Below the pieces are notes generated by a model. The model saw nothing but the letters and a program-made list of their open reading frames with translations, had not been told where the DNA came from and searched no databases. Below, piece after piece: positions 46,936-57,935 of a stretch of DNA of 64,000 nt. The position numbers were made by a program, and so were the translations under genes. Location of the stretch: assembly GCF_028330965.1 (NCBI RefSeq), contig NZ_JAQMUB010000003.1, forward strand, positions 1-64,000, given 5' to 3'. Origin of the DNA: Oscillatoria sp. CS-180 (GTDB taxonomy: Bacteria; Cyanobacteriota; Cyanobacteriia; Phormidesmidales; Phormidesmidaceae). Numbering within the stretch: the stretch's first letter is position 1; each line of letters starts with the position of its first letter.

Positions 46936-47035
46936 AGTAGATTGATGGGTGATTGAGTTGGCGCAGGGGATCAAGACAGGAAGTGAAGCAAACGGTATTT
47001 AGGTAGAGCATCCCAAGTTTCCTTACCACTAAAGG

Positions 47036-47959
47036 TTACCCAGATGCTGTAAAGAGTAAGCCTCGAATAGCACTGGCAAGATAACCAATTTGCCCATAGG
47101 CATATAGCAGATTTTCAAAGCGCTGAGCCGGATCATGGAGATATTTGACGGTTTTATAAAGCCCTCGGCAGAATCGCTCTCCGCCCGATCGCAGCTGCTT
47201 CCAACCTGATCGACCGGCAATTCGTTCGCGGTAGCACTCGCTGATGCCCTGCCACCAACTGCGGCTGATAAACCAAGACGGAGCCAGACGACTCGGCGCA
47301 ACGTTGTGAGCGACTAGCGCATTTGGCAAATAGGTGACTTTGAGGCCCATTGATAATGCTTTCTCGGTCATGTAAAGTTCTTCATTGGAGAGAAGATTTT
47401 TGCCTACCCTGCCTAGGTTGGGATCAAAACCACCAATGCGTTTGAGGAAATCTGCTCGGATAGCATAGTTGAGACCTCTGGGTGTCAATCCAGGCTGAGT
47501 AATATAAAGAATGTCATTGCCTAAATCGTACGCTCCCAAATTACCCGCCATGTTGCTTGAGAGCCATTGGGGCGGTTCACAGTCAGGCGGCCAAATGAGG
47601 GTGACTTTCCCCCCTGCGATCGCGACCTTTTCATCGTGCTCAAAGATTTGAGAAAGTGCTGTTAACCAGTGCTGACTAGCTTCGGCATCGTCATCTAGGT
47701 AAGCTAAGATCTCGCCTTCAGCACAATTGGCGCCAGTATTGCGGGCAACAGAAAGTCCCAGCGTTTGCTCATAAACGTATCGCAGGCGTGGATGGGGTAA
47801 ACGAGCTTCCACAACTGCCCGAGTACGATCAGTAGAAGCATTGTCCACAACGATGACCTCATAGTCGGCAAAATCTTGCTCTAGCAAGCTGTCGATCGCC
47901 GCACCTAAGTAATCTTCTCGGTTATGAGTGCAAATAATTGCAGAAAGGCGAGCGGGCAT
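47036..47959 (-). CDS. glycosyltransferase family 2
   Basis: 307 aa. AIICTHNREDYLGAAIDSLL, VIVVDNASTDRT, AYLDDDAEAS (DDD/DxD) and the acceptor-binding NEELYMTEKAL segment give a GT2 with the rhamnosyl/glucosyl-transferase-like layout. The C-terminal 80 residues are basic and end in a hydrophobic helix that may attach it to the membrane. Same strand as the preceding glycosyltransferase gene, 100 bases upstream of it. Confidence 0.88.
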   Translation of the reverse strand: MPARLSAIICTHNREDYLGAAIDSLLEQDFADYEVIVVDNASTDRTRAVVEARLPHPRLRYVYEQTLGLSVARNTGANCAEGEILAYLDDDAEASQHWLTALSQIFEHDEKVAIAGGKVTLIWPPDCEPPQWLSSNMAGNLGAYDLGNDILYITQPGLTPRGLNYAIRADFLKRIGGFDPNLGRVGKNLLSNEELYMTEKALSMGLKVTYLPNALVAHNVAPSRLAPSWFISRSWWQGISECYRERIAGRSGWKQLRSGGERFCRGLYKTVKYLHDPAQRFENLLYAYGQIGYLASAIRGLLFTASG

Positions 47960-48116
47960 AAGGTCACATCCTAACTACCACGGGCATAGACTCGTTCTAA
48001 TCATTCCCGTAAGTAGTTCAATTCTCTCTATCTCAGTAAATGCATCCGGGTATGCACCGAAAGTTTACGGTAGGTTAATATCCGGTGTCCCATGATGTCT
48101 TTCTCGTAGATTTGCC

Positions 48117-48800
48117 ATGGATAGCTTGCAACTTCATCAAGACTTGCCACAAGTTGATCTAGCCCCTCTGATCGACCATTCTTTACTGACTTCAACCGCC
48201 ACTCCGGAGCAGGTGATGCAATGGTGTAGTGATTGCGATCGCTACAGATTTGCGACGGTGTGTGTGTCTCCCGTCTATGTTGCTTTGGCAAGAGAACAGC
48301 TCCAGGGCAAATCTGCCAAGGTGTGTACTGTAATCGGCTTTCCAACTGGGGCAACCACCACCGCCTGTAAGCTATATGAGGCTCAAGAAGCGGTTGAGAA
48401 TGGGGCGACTGAGCTAGATGTCGTCATCAATCAAGGCTGGCTCAAGTCAGGGCAGCATGATCGCTTGCATCGAGAAGTCGCTGAAATTTGTGAAGCGACA
48501 GGAACGCCAGTAAAAGCAATCTTAGAGACCAGTGTGTTGTCACCGGCTGAGCTGAAAACGGCTGCCGATATTTGTATGGATGCTGGAGCTGCGTTTTTGA
48601 AGACGAGCACAGGTTGGCAAGGAGGAGCAACGGTGGACGTTATCCGTCAGCTTCGCGAAATTGCGAAGGGAAGAGTCGGGATTAAGGCTTCTGGCGGAAT
48701 CCGGACGGCTGAGCAGGCTTTGCTGCTAATACAGGCAGGTGCCACTCGGATTGGGACTTCGAGAGGGCCAGAATTAGTGAAGCAGTTGGAAGAGGTTTAG
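48117..48800 (+). CDS. deoC: deoxyribose-phosphate aldolase
   Basis: 227 aa class I aldolase. [15 protein letters not shown] (DHT-like N-terminus), [36 protein letters not shown], the Schiff-base Lys in [15 protein letters not shown] and [14 protein letters not shown] (second active Lys) are intact. It cleaves 2-deoxyribose-5-phosphate to acetaldehyde and glyceraldehyde-3-phosphate in nucleoside salvage. Opposite strand to the polysaccharide genes on both sides. Confidence 0.96.
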   Translation: MDSLQLHQDLPQVDLAPLIDHSLLTSTATPEQVMQWCSDCDRYRFATVCVSPVYVALAREQLQGKSAKVCTVIGFPTGATTTACKLYEAQEAVENGATELDVVINQGWLKSGQHDRLHREVAEICEATGTPVKAILETSVLSPAELKTAADICMDAGAAFLKTSTGWQGGATVDVIRQLREIAKGRVGIKASGGIRTAEQALLLIQAGATRIGTSRGPELVKQLEEV

Positions 48801-48936
48801 GGGAATGGGTGAGAATGACGACAAAGCGCGATATATCGCGTCATACCGGTATCGGTCTCCACAGAGCTATTTTTTCCCGCAGGTTACTTCATCTCGAAAC
48901 GGTCATGGCAGCCCCACAAGACTGTTTTTAACCAGG

Positions 48937-49635
48937 CTACTGCGACTGCGAGACAATTTCATCCAGCCTTGCCTTAACGGCTTGGATATCTTGCCACATA
49001 AGCCATTTTGGGGATCCCTTTTCACGGGATGGGTTACGTAGCAGATAAGCTGGGTGAAAGATGGGCATGCACCAGCGATCTTCCCACTCAATCCACTGAC
49101 CACGAATTTTTGTGATGCCGCGTTTTTCTCCGGTCAATCCTTTCATCGCCGTGGCCCCTGTCAAAAGAATGATCTTAGGATTGACCAAGCGGATTTGCTC
49201 CAATAGGTAGCCTTTGCAGGCGGCTGTTTCTTCGGCAGAGGGCGTACGGTTGTTGGGCGGGCGACACTTCACCACGTTGCAAATATAAACGTCCTGTTCG
49301 GTGTCTAAGCGGACGGCGGCCAAAATCTTTTCTAGGAGCTGTCCCGATCGCCCCACAAAGGGTAGTCCCTGTTCGTCCTCTTGCTGGCCTGGTCCCTCAC
49401 CCACAATCATGATGTGAGCCTTGGGATTGCCACGACTAACAACGACATTGGTGCGACCTGCTGCTAGGTCACATCGCTGGCAGCCATTGCAGTGGGTTGC
49501 TAAAGTTTCTAAATTCTCGTAGATGCCAGGGGGAATTGGCACGCTAGCGCTGGTAGGAATCGCATCGATATCGAAGTCTTCAGGGATTGCCTCGGAAGTT
49601 TCAGAAGCAGCGAATAAATCGATCTGGTTAGTCAT
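48937..49635 (-). CDS. uracil-DNA glycosylase family 4 (UdgA type, FeS)
   Basis: 232 aa from the ATG at 49635 (open to 49701). The CNGCQRCDL pair with CNVVKCRPP and TAACKGYL supply four Cys for the 4Fe-4S cluster; VGEGPGQQEDEQGLPFVGRSGQLL and the HPAYLLRNP segment are the family 4 uracil pocket. It excises uracil from DNA in base-excision repair. An N-terminal Ser/Pro linker of about 40 residues precedes the domain, common in cyanobacteria. Confidence 0.93.
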   Translation of the reverse strand: MTNQIDLFAASETSEAIPEDFDIDAIPTSASVPIPPGIYENLETLATHCNGCQRCDLAAGRTNVVVSRGNPKAHIMIVGEGPGQQEDEQGLPFVGRSGQLLEKILAAVRLDTEQDVYICNVVKCRPPNNRTPSAEETAACKGYLLEQIRLVNPKIILLTGATAMKGLTGEKRGITKIRGQWIEWEDRWCMPIFHPAYLLRNPSREKGSPKWLMWQDIQAVKARLDEIVSQSQ

Positions 49636-49766
49636 GGGGCAGAGGCAGCTATCAGTATTGCGAACTGTAGAGTCACGGTATTGCCATACGTCTACAATCA
49701 ACGAATTCCCACATGGGAAACGCGCATGGCTGTTATTGTAAATGACCCATCACAACCTAGTCTCTA

Positions 49767-50975
49767 TCAGAGGGAAGTCGGGCTGAAATTTCCGGACAAA
49801 ATATCCTCATAAAGCCCGATCGCTTGTTGGGCGATCGCATCCCAGCTGAAATGCGTTTTCGCGCAGTGTTGGGCGTTTTGTCCTCGTCGCTGTCGTTCCG
49901 TCTGCGACGCCAAAGCGGCCCGCAACTGTTGAGCTAAAGTCTTCTCATCACAGCTACAGATCCAGCCCGCCTCATTTTGCTGAATGGTTTGCCAAATGTG
50001 AACTTGGTCTGAGATGACGACCGGCAACCCTGCCAACATGGCCTCAGCAACAGCAATGCCAAAATTTTCGTAATAGGACGGCAGCACAAACACATCAGCT
50101 GCTTGCAGAATAGCTGCCTTGAGATCCCCAGAAACAAAGCCTGTGAGGGTGATGTGCGATCGCAGCTCGGAGCCTTCTATGCGAGCATGAACCGACTGCT
50201 CATACTCGCGATCTTGAGGATTGGCGCCGCACATCAGCAGATGAAAGTTATGTCCCTCTTGCTGTAGAGCCATCAGTGCTGGCAGCAGCAGATCAATGCC
50301 CTTTTTAGGATCTAACCGAGACATGAAGAGGAGTAGAGGTTGGCTGCGGGGAATTTGGAAGCGATCGCGAACATCGAGTCTCATATCTGTTGGCGGAAGA
50401 GGCGACACCCCCAGCGGCATAACAACACCGGGAGTTCGAGTGCCAAAACGCTCTGAGACTTTAGCCTCCTGCTCACTCGTGAAATGAATCGCAGTGGCCC
50501 CTGCCAGATTTGGACGTTCTAACACAGCAGCATAGAGCTGTTTGAGCCGTTTTTTCTTCTGTAAATCGGCTGGATCGAGGGTTCCTAAAGGACGCAGAAG
50601 GTAAGGCACACCTTGCTGCCTTAGCACAGTCGCAGCGAGGGAGGTGATTGGGGAAAACAGAGCGTGGATATGGGCAATATCGTACTCCTGGCCATGTTCC
50701 CACAGCCATTTCAGAAGCCCAACTGAAAACTTATAGCGGCGAAAGGGAGCACAGCGAAAGTGATAGATGGTGTAGCGGTCTTGAGAGACAGGTTGGCCCA
50801 AAGGTACATCCAGTGGAACCTCATCAACATCGCCGTTCGAGTCGGTTGTGGCGATTGTGACCTCTGTTCCCGCTGTGGCGAGTGCCTGAGAGAAGCCCCG
50901 TACCATCTGGCTGGGGCCACCATAGACTAATGAGATGGACGGGACGATTTGTAAAATTTTCAACGACTGACTCAT
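49767..50975 (-). CDS. glycosyltransferase family 4 (GT-B)
   Basis: 402 aa. N-terminal domain with VPSISLVYGGPSQMVRGFSQAL (substrate loop GGP) and C-terminal GT4 domain LLFMSRLDPKKGIDLLLPAL, VFVLPSYYENFGIAVAEAMLAGLPVVIS with the E-x7-E motif (ENFGIAVAE). Retaining glycosyltransferase using a nucleotide sugar. Overlaps the 3' end of the next glycosyltransferase gene by four bases. Confidence 0.92.
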   Translation of the reverse strand: MSQSLKILQIVPSISLVYGGPSQMVRGFSQALATAGTEVTIATTDSNGDVDEVPLDVPLGQPVSQDRYTIYHFRCAPFRRYKFSVGLLKWLWEHGQEYDIAHIHALFSPITSLAATVLRQQGVPYLLRPLGTLDPADLQKKKRLKQLYAAVLERPNLAGATAIHFTSEQEAKVSERFGTRTPGVVMPLGVSPLPPTDMRLDVRDRFQIPRSQPLLLFMSRLDPKKGIDLLLPALMALQQEGHNFHLLMCGANPQDREYEQSVHARIEGSELRSHITLTGFVSGDLKAAILQAADVFVLPSYYENFGIAVAEAMLAGLPVVISDQVHIWQTIQQNEAGWICSCDEKTLAQQLRAALASQTERQRRGQNAQHCAKTHFSWDAIAQQAIGLYEDILSGNFSPTSL

Positions 50976-52147
50976 GCCAATAGTTCTCGGTAAAAATCCA
51001 AGACTTGCTGAGCCAAAGCGCGATTCGTATATTTTTCCATGGCGAGATCGTAACCTCGCTTACTGAGATGGGTTTGTCGGTCCGGTGACTCCAGCAAGCT
51101 GCGAATACGGTCAGACAGGCTGTCAGCGTCGCCTTCAGGAAAAACCAGTCCTGCGTCTCCAATGACGTAGGGAATCTCACCGGAATCGGAGCCGATAACG
51201 GGGACTTGACAGGCCATTGCTTCAATCAAGACATGCCCAAACTGCTCTTTCCAGCCAACGGAGGTCATGGTCTTAAACTGATAGGTTGTCTCTGATGGCA
51301 GAATCAAGGTTGACATCAGGTTGATGTATCTTGGGACGTCGTCGTGGGGCACGCTTTCAACCCAACGGAGGCGATCGCTAATTCCCAATGCTTCTGCCTG
51401 TTGTTGAAGCTCTGCCTTGAGTGGTCCTCGTCCTAACAATAAACATTTCCAAGATTGGGCAGCCTCTTTCAGCTGACCCAACGCTTGCATCAGCGTTAGC
51501 AGTCCTTTTTCCGGCACAAAACGTCCGACAAAGCCAATGACGAAATCATCTGCAGCGATAGTTAAACTGTCGGCTAGCGCTGGTTGTGGTTGAGGTCGAA
51601 AGAGGGTTTCGTCAATGCCGAGTTGGGGCATGACGCGAATAGGACCGTGATAGCCGCGATCTCGTAGGATGTCTGCTCCGTCCTGATTCCCGGAAATAAT
51701 GCCGTCACTGCCGTTCAAGTTATAGCGTTCTAGAGCAGAAACTGGAAATTTCAGCTGGTAGGGCAGATTCCACCAAGTAAAAAAGAGCATTTTAGCTTGC
51801 AGCCCTAACAGTCGATTTAGGGTAATCATTTCGGCGTAGGCTAATCCCTTTGAACCTTGTTCCACTTGCATGACATGGGGTTGGAACTCCTTCAATAAGC
51901 GCACTAGATCCCAGCCAAAGGTCAGTATTCCTTGGTTGTTCTGGCTGAAGTTGGAAATGGGGACAACACGAAAGCGATCGTCTTGCCAAGCATGCGTTTC
52001 AACTAAACGCTTTTGGACGCCACCGGGACGCCAGCGTTTGGGAACCACAATTGTGACTTCTATATCGGGTTCTAACCGAGCCAGAGTGCGAAACTTTTCG
52101 CAATTCAAGTCCACGATATAGGTATGGCTGGCAACAAGTACTCTCAT
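50972..52147 (-). CDS. glycosyltransferase family 4 (GT-B)
   Basis: 391 aa. LVASHTYIVDLNCEKFRTLAR N-terminus, VIGFVGRFVPEKGLLTLMQAL and the TTYQFKTMTSVGWKEQFGHVLIEAMACQVPVIG block with E-x7-E (EQFGHVLIE) and DSGEIPYV. Retaining GT4. It is upstream of and overlapping the 402 aa glycosyltransferase by four bases, so the two are translationally coupled. Confidence 0.92.
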   Translation of the reverse strand: MRVLVASHTYIVDLNCEKFRTLARLEPDIEVTIVVPKRWRPGGVQKRLVETHAWQDDRFRVVPISNFSQNNQGILTFGWDLVRLLKEFQPHVMQVEQGSKGLAYAEMITLNRLLGLQAKMLFFTWWNLPYQLKFPVSALERYNLNGSDGIISGNQDGADILRDRGYHGPIRVMPQLGIDETLFRPQPQPALADSLTIAADDFVIGFVGRFVPEKGLLTLMQALGQLKEAAQSWKCLLLGRGPLKAELQQQAEALGISDRLRWVESVPHDDVPRYINLMSTLILPSETTYQFKTMTSVGWKEQFGHVLIEAMACQVPVIGSDSGEIPYVIGDAGLVFPEGDADSLSDRIRSLLESPDRQTHLSKRGYDLAMEKYTNRALAQQVLDFYRELLA

Positions 52148-52181
52148 GTGGCGGTTTTAGATTGACTTTTAGACGAGCAGG

Positions 52182-53177
52182 TTAACACTGAGCTGAGAGC
52201 GACATCGGCGTATCAGTCGGATGGGTATAAACGCGATGCCGTTTACCCGTTTGAGCTAAAGTGCGCGTCGCATCTAGAAATCCAAGGCAGTAGAAACTGA
52301 AGCGAGTGATGATTTTAAGGGGAGAACCACTCTTGTTACACGGAGGATGACCCAGAACGTGACAATCGAACAGCCGCGCATAGAGGCGCATGGCCTGACC
52401 AAAGCTAAGGTTTTTCAGCCCCATTAAAAAATGATTGTGGTAGAAGGTGATCTGGTAGGAGAGCGATCGCGTGCTGATGTCGTGACAGCCCCCTGTTTCT
52501 TCACCTAGATGGATGAGATTGGCTTCCGGTGCATACCAGACAATGTATCCAGTCTGCCGGATCTGCAAGCAAAAGTCGGATTCTTCACGAACAGCATTGC
52601 CGCGAAATCGCTCATCGAACCGAAGACCATGCTTGCCAAAGATGTCTCGACGGAACGACATGTTACAGCCTCTTGCCGTGATTACCTGTTGAGGCTGCGT
52701 TGTGTGAACCAGGTCAATGTAATACCAGGCAATACCCGGGTCCATGGCCTCTTCAGGTAAATAGTCAATTGAGAGATCAGGATTGTCGCCTAACTTCATG
52801 CGGTCGAAAACACGTCCGGCAACCGCTCCTACCTCCGGCTTGCTAACGAGAATCTGAGCATGAGCTTTGAGATAGCCTGCAGGCAGTTCTACATCGTCAT
52901 CAATGAAGAGAATGATATCGCCCCGCGATCGCTCGATACCGTAATTGCGAGCTGCGGGTAAGCTCGCCCAATCGACTTGCAACCATTGAATTTGGCCGCC
53001 TTCGCTTGTCTCTTGTAAGTAGTGCTGTGTTGCAGGCTGATGATCACGAGTTTGATCGACCACCAGTACTTCAAAGTCTGGATAATCCTGTTTGAGGACA
53101 TCTGCGATCGTGCTGCAGAGGACGTCTTCCCGCTGATAGGTTGGCACAATAACGCTGATCGAAGGCCACTGAATCAT
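52182..53177 (-). CDS. glycosyltransferase family 2
   Basis: 331 aa. SVIVPTYQREDVLCSTIADVL, FEVLVVDQTRDHQPA, DIILFIDDDVELPAG (DDD) and REESDFCLQIRQTGYIVWYAPEANLIHLGEE give a GT2 transferase. First gene of a three-gene leftward set (34 bases to the next gene). Products together add several sugars to a repeat unit. Confidence 0.9.
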   Translation of the reverse strand: MIQWPSISVIVPTYQREDVLCSTIADVLKQDYPDFEVLVVDQTRDHQPATQHYLQETSEGGQIQWLQVDWASLPAARNYGIERSRGDIILFIDDDVELPAGYLKAHAQILVSKPEVGAVAGRVFDRMKLGDNPDLSIDYLPEEAMDPGIAWYYIDLVHTTQPQQVITARGCNMSFRRDIFGKHGLRFDERFRGNAVREESDFCLQIRQTGYIVWYAPEANLIHLGEETGGCHDISTRSLSYQITFYHNHFLMGLKNLSFGQAMRLYARLFDCHVLGHPPCNKSGSPLKIITRFSFYCLGFLDATRTLAQTGKRHRVYTHPTDTPMSLSAQC

Positions 53178-53505
53178 AAGAGTCGTGAGAGAATAACAAG
53201 CTTTCTATTTCCCCTTTCGCTTAGTGTTCTCATATTTCCGAGAACATCGACAGTTTTGAAGAGAAACTTCTAGAAAGTTGTTCAGTACTCACCGTCAAGA
53301 TGGCTTGATCGACGGCTTGGTGCAAGCGGTAGCAAATCGACCCGACCCAAAACAGAGCTTACAGCGATGTGTAGGTGCAACAAGTACACTCTGTTCCCGG
53401 TCAACTACTCCCTGTTCTCTTTGGACTGTACTTAAAGCGGCATGCATTTGAGTCAAGCACACCCCATTTCCTATTCCCTTTTAGAGTAGTCAATCTTGTG
53501 AAGCA
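53178..53505. other. 328-base intergenic region with dispersed repeat
   Basis: Lies upstream of the three-gene glycosyltransferase set and downstream of narM. Contains repeat copy 3 (53436-53482); no gene seen. Confidence 0.45.
53436..53482 (+). repeat. dispersed intergenic repeat, copy 3
   Basis: Core at 53436-53465 identical to copy 2 at nearly every position (G for A after TTGA), then a pyrimidine tract. It lies just beyond the narM stop codon (24 bases). Confidence 0.8.
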
Positions 53506-53973
53506 TTATGCAGCTAAGCCAAATTCTCGAAGCGCGGGCAAAAAATTGCGATTTTCGTGACCGGGGCGGCTGAGTTTGCAAAGCGCAAACCGCTCTAGTG
53601 GAGAGAGTGCTGCCCAGCGATCTAGGGATATCGTTGTCTGAAAGTGTTGCGCCTGAGCAATAACATCAGCCGGAATCTGATTAGCCTGTAGCCAGGGAGG
53701 ATCTGCCTCAATTGGCAAATCCTTTGCAGGAGTTTCAGTCTGCTTAGCGACTAAAGCCTGCACCGTTTTACGATAGACCTCAATGTCCGCTGCGGTGTCG
53801 CAAGGCTGAGTAACCAGTTTTTCGCGGTCCTCCTTCGAGAACTTGTTCCAGTGCTCAAGTTTGAGCTTGATGCCGCAGGTATCCAACTTGTAGCGGACCT
53901 GCATCGGAATGCATCGTAACGATTGAACAAAATCGGCTTCAAATTGAAAGAAGGTTGGATTTGCTGTGGGCAT
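53506..53973 (-). CDS. narM: nitrate reductase-associated protein NarM
   Basis: 155 aa from the ATG at 53973; the frame is open to 54045, but the family starts at [32 protein letters not shown], the [19 protein letters not shown] block and [23 protein letters not shown] match the nitrate-reductase associated protein family, whose NarM member is required for active NarB in Synechococcus. It overlaps the 3' end of narB by 35 bases, so the two are co-expressed. Confidence 0.92.
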   Translation of the reverse strand: MPTANPTFFQFEADFVQSLRCIPMQVRYKLDTCGIKLKLEHWNKFSKEDREKLVTQPCDTAADIEVYRKTVQALVAKQTETPAKDLPIEADPPWLQANQIPADVIAQAQHFQTTISLDRWAALSPLERFALCKLSRPGHENRNFLPALREFGLAA

Positions 53974-56155
53974 AGGTTTCGCGCTCAACTGAAAGATAGT
54001 CTTGCTCCAAGCGATATTCGCCGTGGGGAATGGGGACGACGGCAACAGCGCTTGCTTTCAATTCTGGCTGCAAAGAAATCGGACAAACGGTGGAATGGGT
54101 TAAAGCGTTACATTCCGCTGAGTCCGCCCAAAGCGAACCCCAATGCATTGGAATAAATAAAACCCCTTTGCGAATGTATTGAGTGACATGAACTTTCAAT
54201 CGAGCCGTGCCTCGGCGCGATCGCAGCTCCACCCAATCTCCTGACTGCACCTGCAAGTGCTGGGCATCAATCGGGTGCATCTCTAGTAAGGGTTCAGGAT
54301 GCATCTTTTGAATGCGCTCGATGCGGCCAGTTCGGCTTTGAGTATGCCAGTGACCATAGAGTCGCCCATTGGTTAGCACAAAAGGAAATTCTGGGTCCGG
54401 CGGTTCTGTTAGTCCCTTCTCGTGAAAAGCGGCAAAGTTAGCGCGTCCATTCGGAGTTGGAAAATAGTGGTCTGCGTAGAGTCGCTTATCGTGTTTTGTG
54501 GCTGCGGTTGCTTCTGTCTCATGCTCGGGGCAAGGCCACTGGATGGGGCCTTCAGCTGCGAGGCGATCATGGCTTAGCCCCGTCATGTCGCAAACGCGAC
54601 CAGCCGTGAGTTGGACAAACTCGGCATAGACGTCAGCAGACGATTGAAAAGAAAACTGCTGCTCAAATCCTAGACGACGTCCGACTTCAGCAAAGATTTC
54701 CCAATCAGCTCTGGCTTCTCCTGGAGCAGGTCGAAATGCTTGGCAGTAGGTAACAGTGCGCTCAGAATTGGTCATGATGCCTGTTTTCTCACCCCATTGG
54801 GCGGCGGGTAGCAGCACGTGAGCATATTCGGCGGTTTCGGTGGGATAGTAAGTCTCTTGGTAAACGGTGAAGGGCGATCGCCGCAGCGCTGCTTTAGTGC
54901 GTTCAATGTCTGGCATGCTGACGGCAGGATTAGTTGCAGCTATCCATAACAGACCCACAGCCCCCTGTTCTAGCCCCACCATCATGTCCCAAGCAGCTAA
55001 GCCGGGTGTTGGTGAAATGCTGCCTTCTGGTAATCCCCAAGCCTGTTCCACGGCTTGGCGATGCTCCGCATTCTTCACGAGTCGATAGCCAGGCAGAATG
55101 TGTGCAAGTCCTCCTGCCTCTCGGCCACCCATAGCATTCGGCTGTCCGGTAAGAGAAAAGGGGCCAGCACCAGGTTTGCCAAGTTGCCCCGTCATGAGAT
55201 GTAAATTGATCAGCGTCCGGGCTTTAGCAGTGCCTTCGGCAAACTGGTTTAGCCCCATCGACCAGAGAGACAACACACTCTTGGATAGTCCCCAACATTG
55301 GGCTGCTGCTTCTAAATCTTGGACGGAAATGCCACAGACTTCAGCTACGTGCTCGGGGGGATACTGCTGGATGACTTCAACGTAATCTTGAAATCCTTTC
55401 GTGGCTTCATCGATAAAGGCGGCATCGATCCAGCGTTTGTGAAGCAGGATGTGAGCAATACCGTTCATCAGCGTAATGTCGGTACCTGGACGAATTGCTA
55501 AGTGCAGATCGGCAGCTTTGGCCGTCTCGGTGCGACGAGGATCAACCACAATCAGCTTGACTTTGCCTTTCTTCTTGCGGTGATATTTGCGCAAACGGTT
55601 AAACACAATTGGATGACAGTCCGCTGTATTGGTGCCGATTAAAAAGGCGCATTCGGTCTGTTCCAAGTCGTCATAGCAGGGGGGAGGGCCATCTGACCCA
55701 AAGCTTTGAATATAGGCGGCGACGGCCGAAGACATGCACAACCGCGAATTGGCATCGAAGTTATTGGTGCCTAGACACCCTTTCAATAATTTTTGCGCTA
55801 GATAATAATCTTCTGTCTGGAGTTGACCAGATCCATACATACAAACGGCTTCTGGCCCTTGCTGGGCAACAACATGGCGAATACGGTTAGCGATCGCATC
55901 TAAAGCTTCATCCCAACTCACCTGGCGAAATGGCTCATCCAAAGACTCTCGCATCAGCGGATATAAAAGACGGTTTTTGTCGAGAGCCTCGCCAATCGTG
56001 CCGCCTTTTACACAGACCATGCCCTGACTCGAAGGATGAGCGCGATCGCCGCGCACCGTCAAGTCATTTCTTTTAGATGATCCAGACTCATCAGAGACGA
56101 CTTCCAAACCACAGCCAACGCCACAGTAGGGGCATAGAGTTTTAGTAGATGTCAT
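53939..56155 (-). CDS. narB: ferredoxin-nitrate reductase, molybdopterin enzyme
   Basis: 738 aa from the ATG at 56155 (frame open to 56257, without family similarity upstream). Cys8, Cys11 and Cys15 in CPYCGVGC plus Cys48 in GMVCVKGG bind the 4Fe-4S cluster. Molybdopterin-binding segments include [50 protein letters not shown] and the C-terminal dinucleotide-binding [16 protein letters not shown]. Cytoplasmic, reduces nitrate to nitrite with ferredoxin electrons. Third gene of the nitrate operon. Confidence 0.96.
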   Translation of the reverse strand: MTSTKTLCPYCGVGCGLEVVSDESGSSKRNDLTVRGDRAHPSSQGMVCVKGGTIGEALDKNRLLYPLMRESLDEPFRQVSWDEALDAIANRIRHVVAQQGPEAVCMYGSGQLQTEDYYLAQKLLKGCLGTNNFDANSRLCMSSAVAAYIQSFGSDGPPPCYDDLEQTECAFLIGTNTADCHPIVFNRLRKYHRKKKGKVKLIVVDPRRTETAKAADLHLAIRPGTDITLMNGIAHILLHKRWIDAAFIDEATKGFQDYVEVIQQYPPEHVAEVCGISVQDLEAAAQCWGLSKSVLSLWSMGLNQFAEGTAKARTLINLHLMTGQLGKPGAGPFSLTGQPNAMGGREAGGLAHILPGYRLVKNAEHRQAVEQAWGLPEGSISPTPGLAAWDMMVGLEQGAVGLLWIAATNPAVSMPDIERTKAALRRSPFTVYQETYYPTETAEYAHVLLPAAQWGEKTGIMTNSERTVTYCQAFRPAPGEARADWEIFAEVGRRLGFEQQFSFQSSADVYAEFVQLTAGRVCDMTGLSHDRLAAEGPIQWPCPEHETEATAATKHDKRLYADHYFPTPNGRANFAAFHEKGLTEPPDPEFPFVLTNGRLYGHWHTQSRTGRIERIQKMHPEPLLEMHPIDAQHLQVQSGDWVELRSRRGTARLKVHVTQYIRKGVLFIPMHWGSLWADSAECNALTHSTVCPISLQPELKASAVAVVPIPHGEYRLEQDYLSVERETYAHSKSNLLSI

Positions 56156-56214
56156 AGATGAAGTAAATCCCCCAGTTACCGATGACCAATACAGGGAACC
56201 TTGATTTGAAGAAA

Positions 56215-56255
56215 GTCGGGGAATACACCTTCTTAAAAGAACTGTACTCCCCGAC
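56215..56255 (-). promoter_or_regulatory. intercistronic hairpin between nrtP and narB
   Basis: Perfect 8-base arms GTCGGGGA (56215-56222) and TCCCCGAC (56248-56255), extended after one mismatch by TAC/GTA, so the stem is about 11 pairs with a short loop. A second hairpin, GGGAAA-GA-TTTCCC, is at 56273-56286. No T tract follows on the minus strand, so processing or stabilisation is likelier than termination. Confidence 0.6.
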
Positions 56256-56303
56256 AACTGTCTGATGCTAAAGGGAAAGATTTCCCAGGGATCGAACGTG
56301 GAA

Positions 56304-57935
56304 TTAGAGCAGACGAGTTGACTGATCGTTGGGCAAAACTGTCGGGTGCCCTACTGGAATCATTTCAGGATCTTCTCCCTCATGGAAATCAGCAAAGGAT
56401 CCCTGAGGCTCATCCAAGAAGAAAATACAGAGTATGGCTACAATCAGACCCGCAGTGCCCAACATTTGGAAGAACTGAGCATTGACCACTGGCATGATGG
56501 GTGTACCACCGTTAGCAGCTGCCGACGCATCGGTAAAGAGGAGACGAGTAGAGAGATACGCTACCGCACCGACGTTACCGTAGGCCCCAACGTTACCCGC
56601 AATCTGCCCCGTCACCTTGCGTTTAACGAGGGGAACCATGGCAAAGGTCGCCCCTTCAGAAGACTGCACAAAGAAGGAGCAGGCCATCGTCAGGATGACT
56701 GCTAATGGCAGCGGCCAAGAACCACTTACCATACTCATCATCAGGTAGCCAATGCCCATACCTGCTGTCAGCACGACCATCGTCCATTTACGACTGCCCA
56801 TCTTGTCGGAAATAAGACCTCCACCTGGGCGCGAAGCCAAGTTCATGAAGGCGTAGCTCGCTGCTACCAAACCGGCGGTTGCTTTGTTGAGACCAAAGGT
56901 GCCTTCAAAGAAAGCTGGCAGCATGGTGACCACAGCAATCTCAGAACCAAAGTTGACAATGTAGGTCAGCTCTAGCATCGCCACCTGCTTGAACCGATAG
57001 CGCTCTTGGGGAGGATAGACTTTAGCGCCAGAGAGCAAGTCCTTGTTCACAGCCCAGCAGTTGTAAGCTTGGAAAGCATAAAGTCCCAGCAAACATACCC
57101 AAGCAATATACATACCACCCGTGGTTAGGAAAGCCACCTTTTGTAGGCGCCAAGCCAACACCATCAAAATTAGGGTGAGGGGTAAGTTCATCGCCATCAA
57201 AAACCAGAAGTCTCTGACGGTAGTGACTTCCATACCGCGAGCACTATCGGGCCGCTGATAGACTTTACCAGGAGGGGTATCGGTGACGTTGAAGTAATAG
57301 AACACACCGTAAAAGGCAGCCACGAGACCACTACCAGCGATCGCAGCTCGCCAGTTCAAAACATCGGTCTGAAAGGGTGGGAATACGAGTACTCGGAAAG
57401 TCTCAGCCTCGGGGAACTGGAAAGCACCCGGCAAAGCTGTCAACGCCAGCGCGAAGATGACCATAGTAAAGGCAGAGAAAGCGGAGCCAAAGTTGCCCCA
57501 ACCCCCGTAGATGCCTTCTGCCGTGCCGACTTCCTTAGGCGGGAACCACTCAGCTGTCATGCGAATGCCAATCACAAAACCAGCACCCACAATACCCATC
57601 AGCAGACGACCCAGTACCAGCTGATTAAAGCTTTGAGCAGTTGCAAAGATGAGACAAGGGATGGCGGCATAGATCAGCAGGCAAGAATAGGTCAGACGGG
57701 GACCGTACTTGTCTAGCACCATGCCGATAATGACTCGCGCAGGAACGGTGAGCGCCAAGTTGCAAAGACCCAACGTACCGACCTGGGCTGGTTCTAGACC
57801 AAAATCTTGAGCAATCGTCGTTGCAAACGGGGCAAAGTTAAACCAAATAACAAATGTAAGAAAGAAGGCAAACCAGGTCAGGTGCAATATCTTGTACCTA
57901 CCCTGAGTTGCTCTAGTAAACAACTCAACGAGCAT
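56304..57935 (-). CDS. nrtP: nitrate/nitrite permease, MFS NNP family
   Basis: 543 aa with 12 membrane helices. First signature [16 protein letters not shown] and second [16 protein letters not shown] are the nitrate signature of NNP-family transporters (NRT2/NrtP), with conserved Arg residues in [13 protein letters not shown] long hydrophilic loop of about 45 residues (215-265) and a C-terminal tail are typical of cyanobacterial NrtP. It uses this permease rather than the ABC-type nrtABCD; imports nitrate and nitrite. Second gene of the operon. Confidence 0.95.
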   Translation of the reverse strand: MLVELFTRATQGRYKILHLTWFAFFLTFVIWFNFAPFATTIAQDFGLEPAQVGTLGLCNLALTVPARVIIGMVLDKYGPRLTYSCLLIYAAIPCLIFATAQSFNQLVLGRLLMGIVGAGFVIGIRMTAEWFPPKEVGTAEGIYGGWGNFGSAFSAFTMVIFALALTALPGAFQFPEAETFRVLVFPPFQTDVLNWRAAIAGSGLVAAFYGVFYYFNVTDTPPGKVYQRPDSARGMEVTTVRDFWFLMAMNLPLTLILMVLAWRLQKVAFLTTGGMYIAWVCLLGLYAFQAYNCWAVNKDLLSGAKVYPPQERYRFKQVAMLELTYIVNFGSEIAVVTMLPAFFEGTFGLNKATAGLVAASYAFMNLASRPGGGLISDKMGSRKWTMVVLTAGMGIGYLMMSMVSGSWPLPLAVILTMACSFFVQSSEGATFAMVPLVKRKVTGQIAGNVGAYGNVGAVAYLSTRLLFTDASAAANGGTPIMPVVNAQFFQMLGTAGLIVAILCIFFLDEPQGSFADFHEGEDPEMIPVGHPTVLPNDQSTRLL

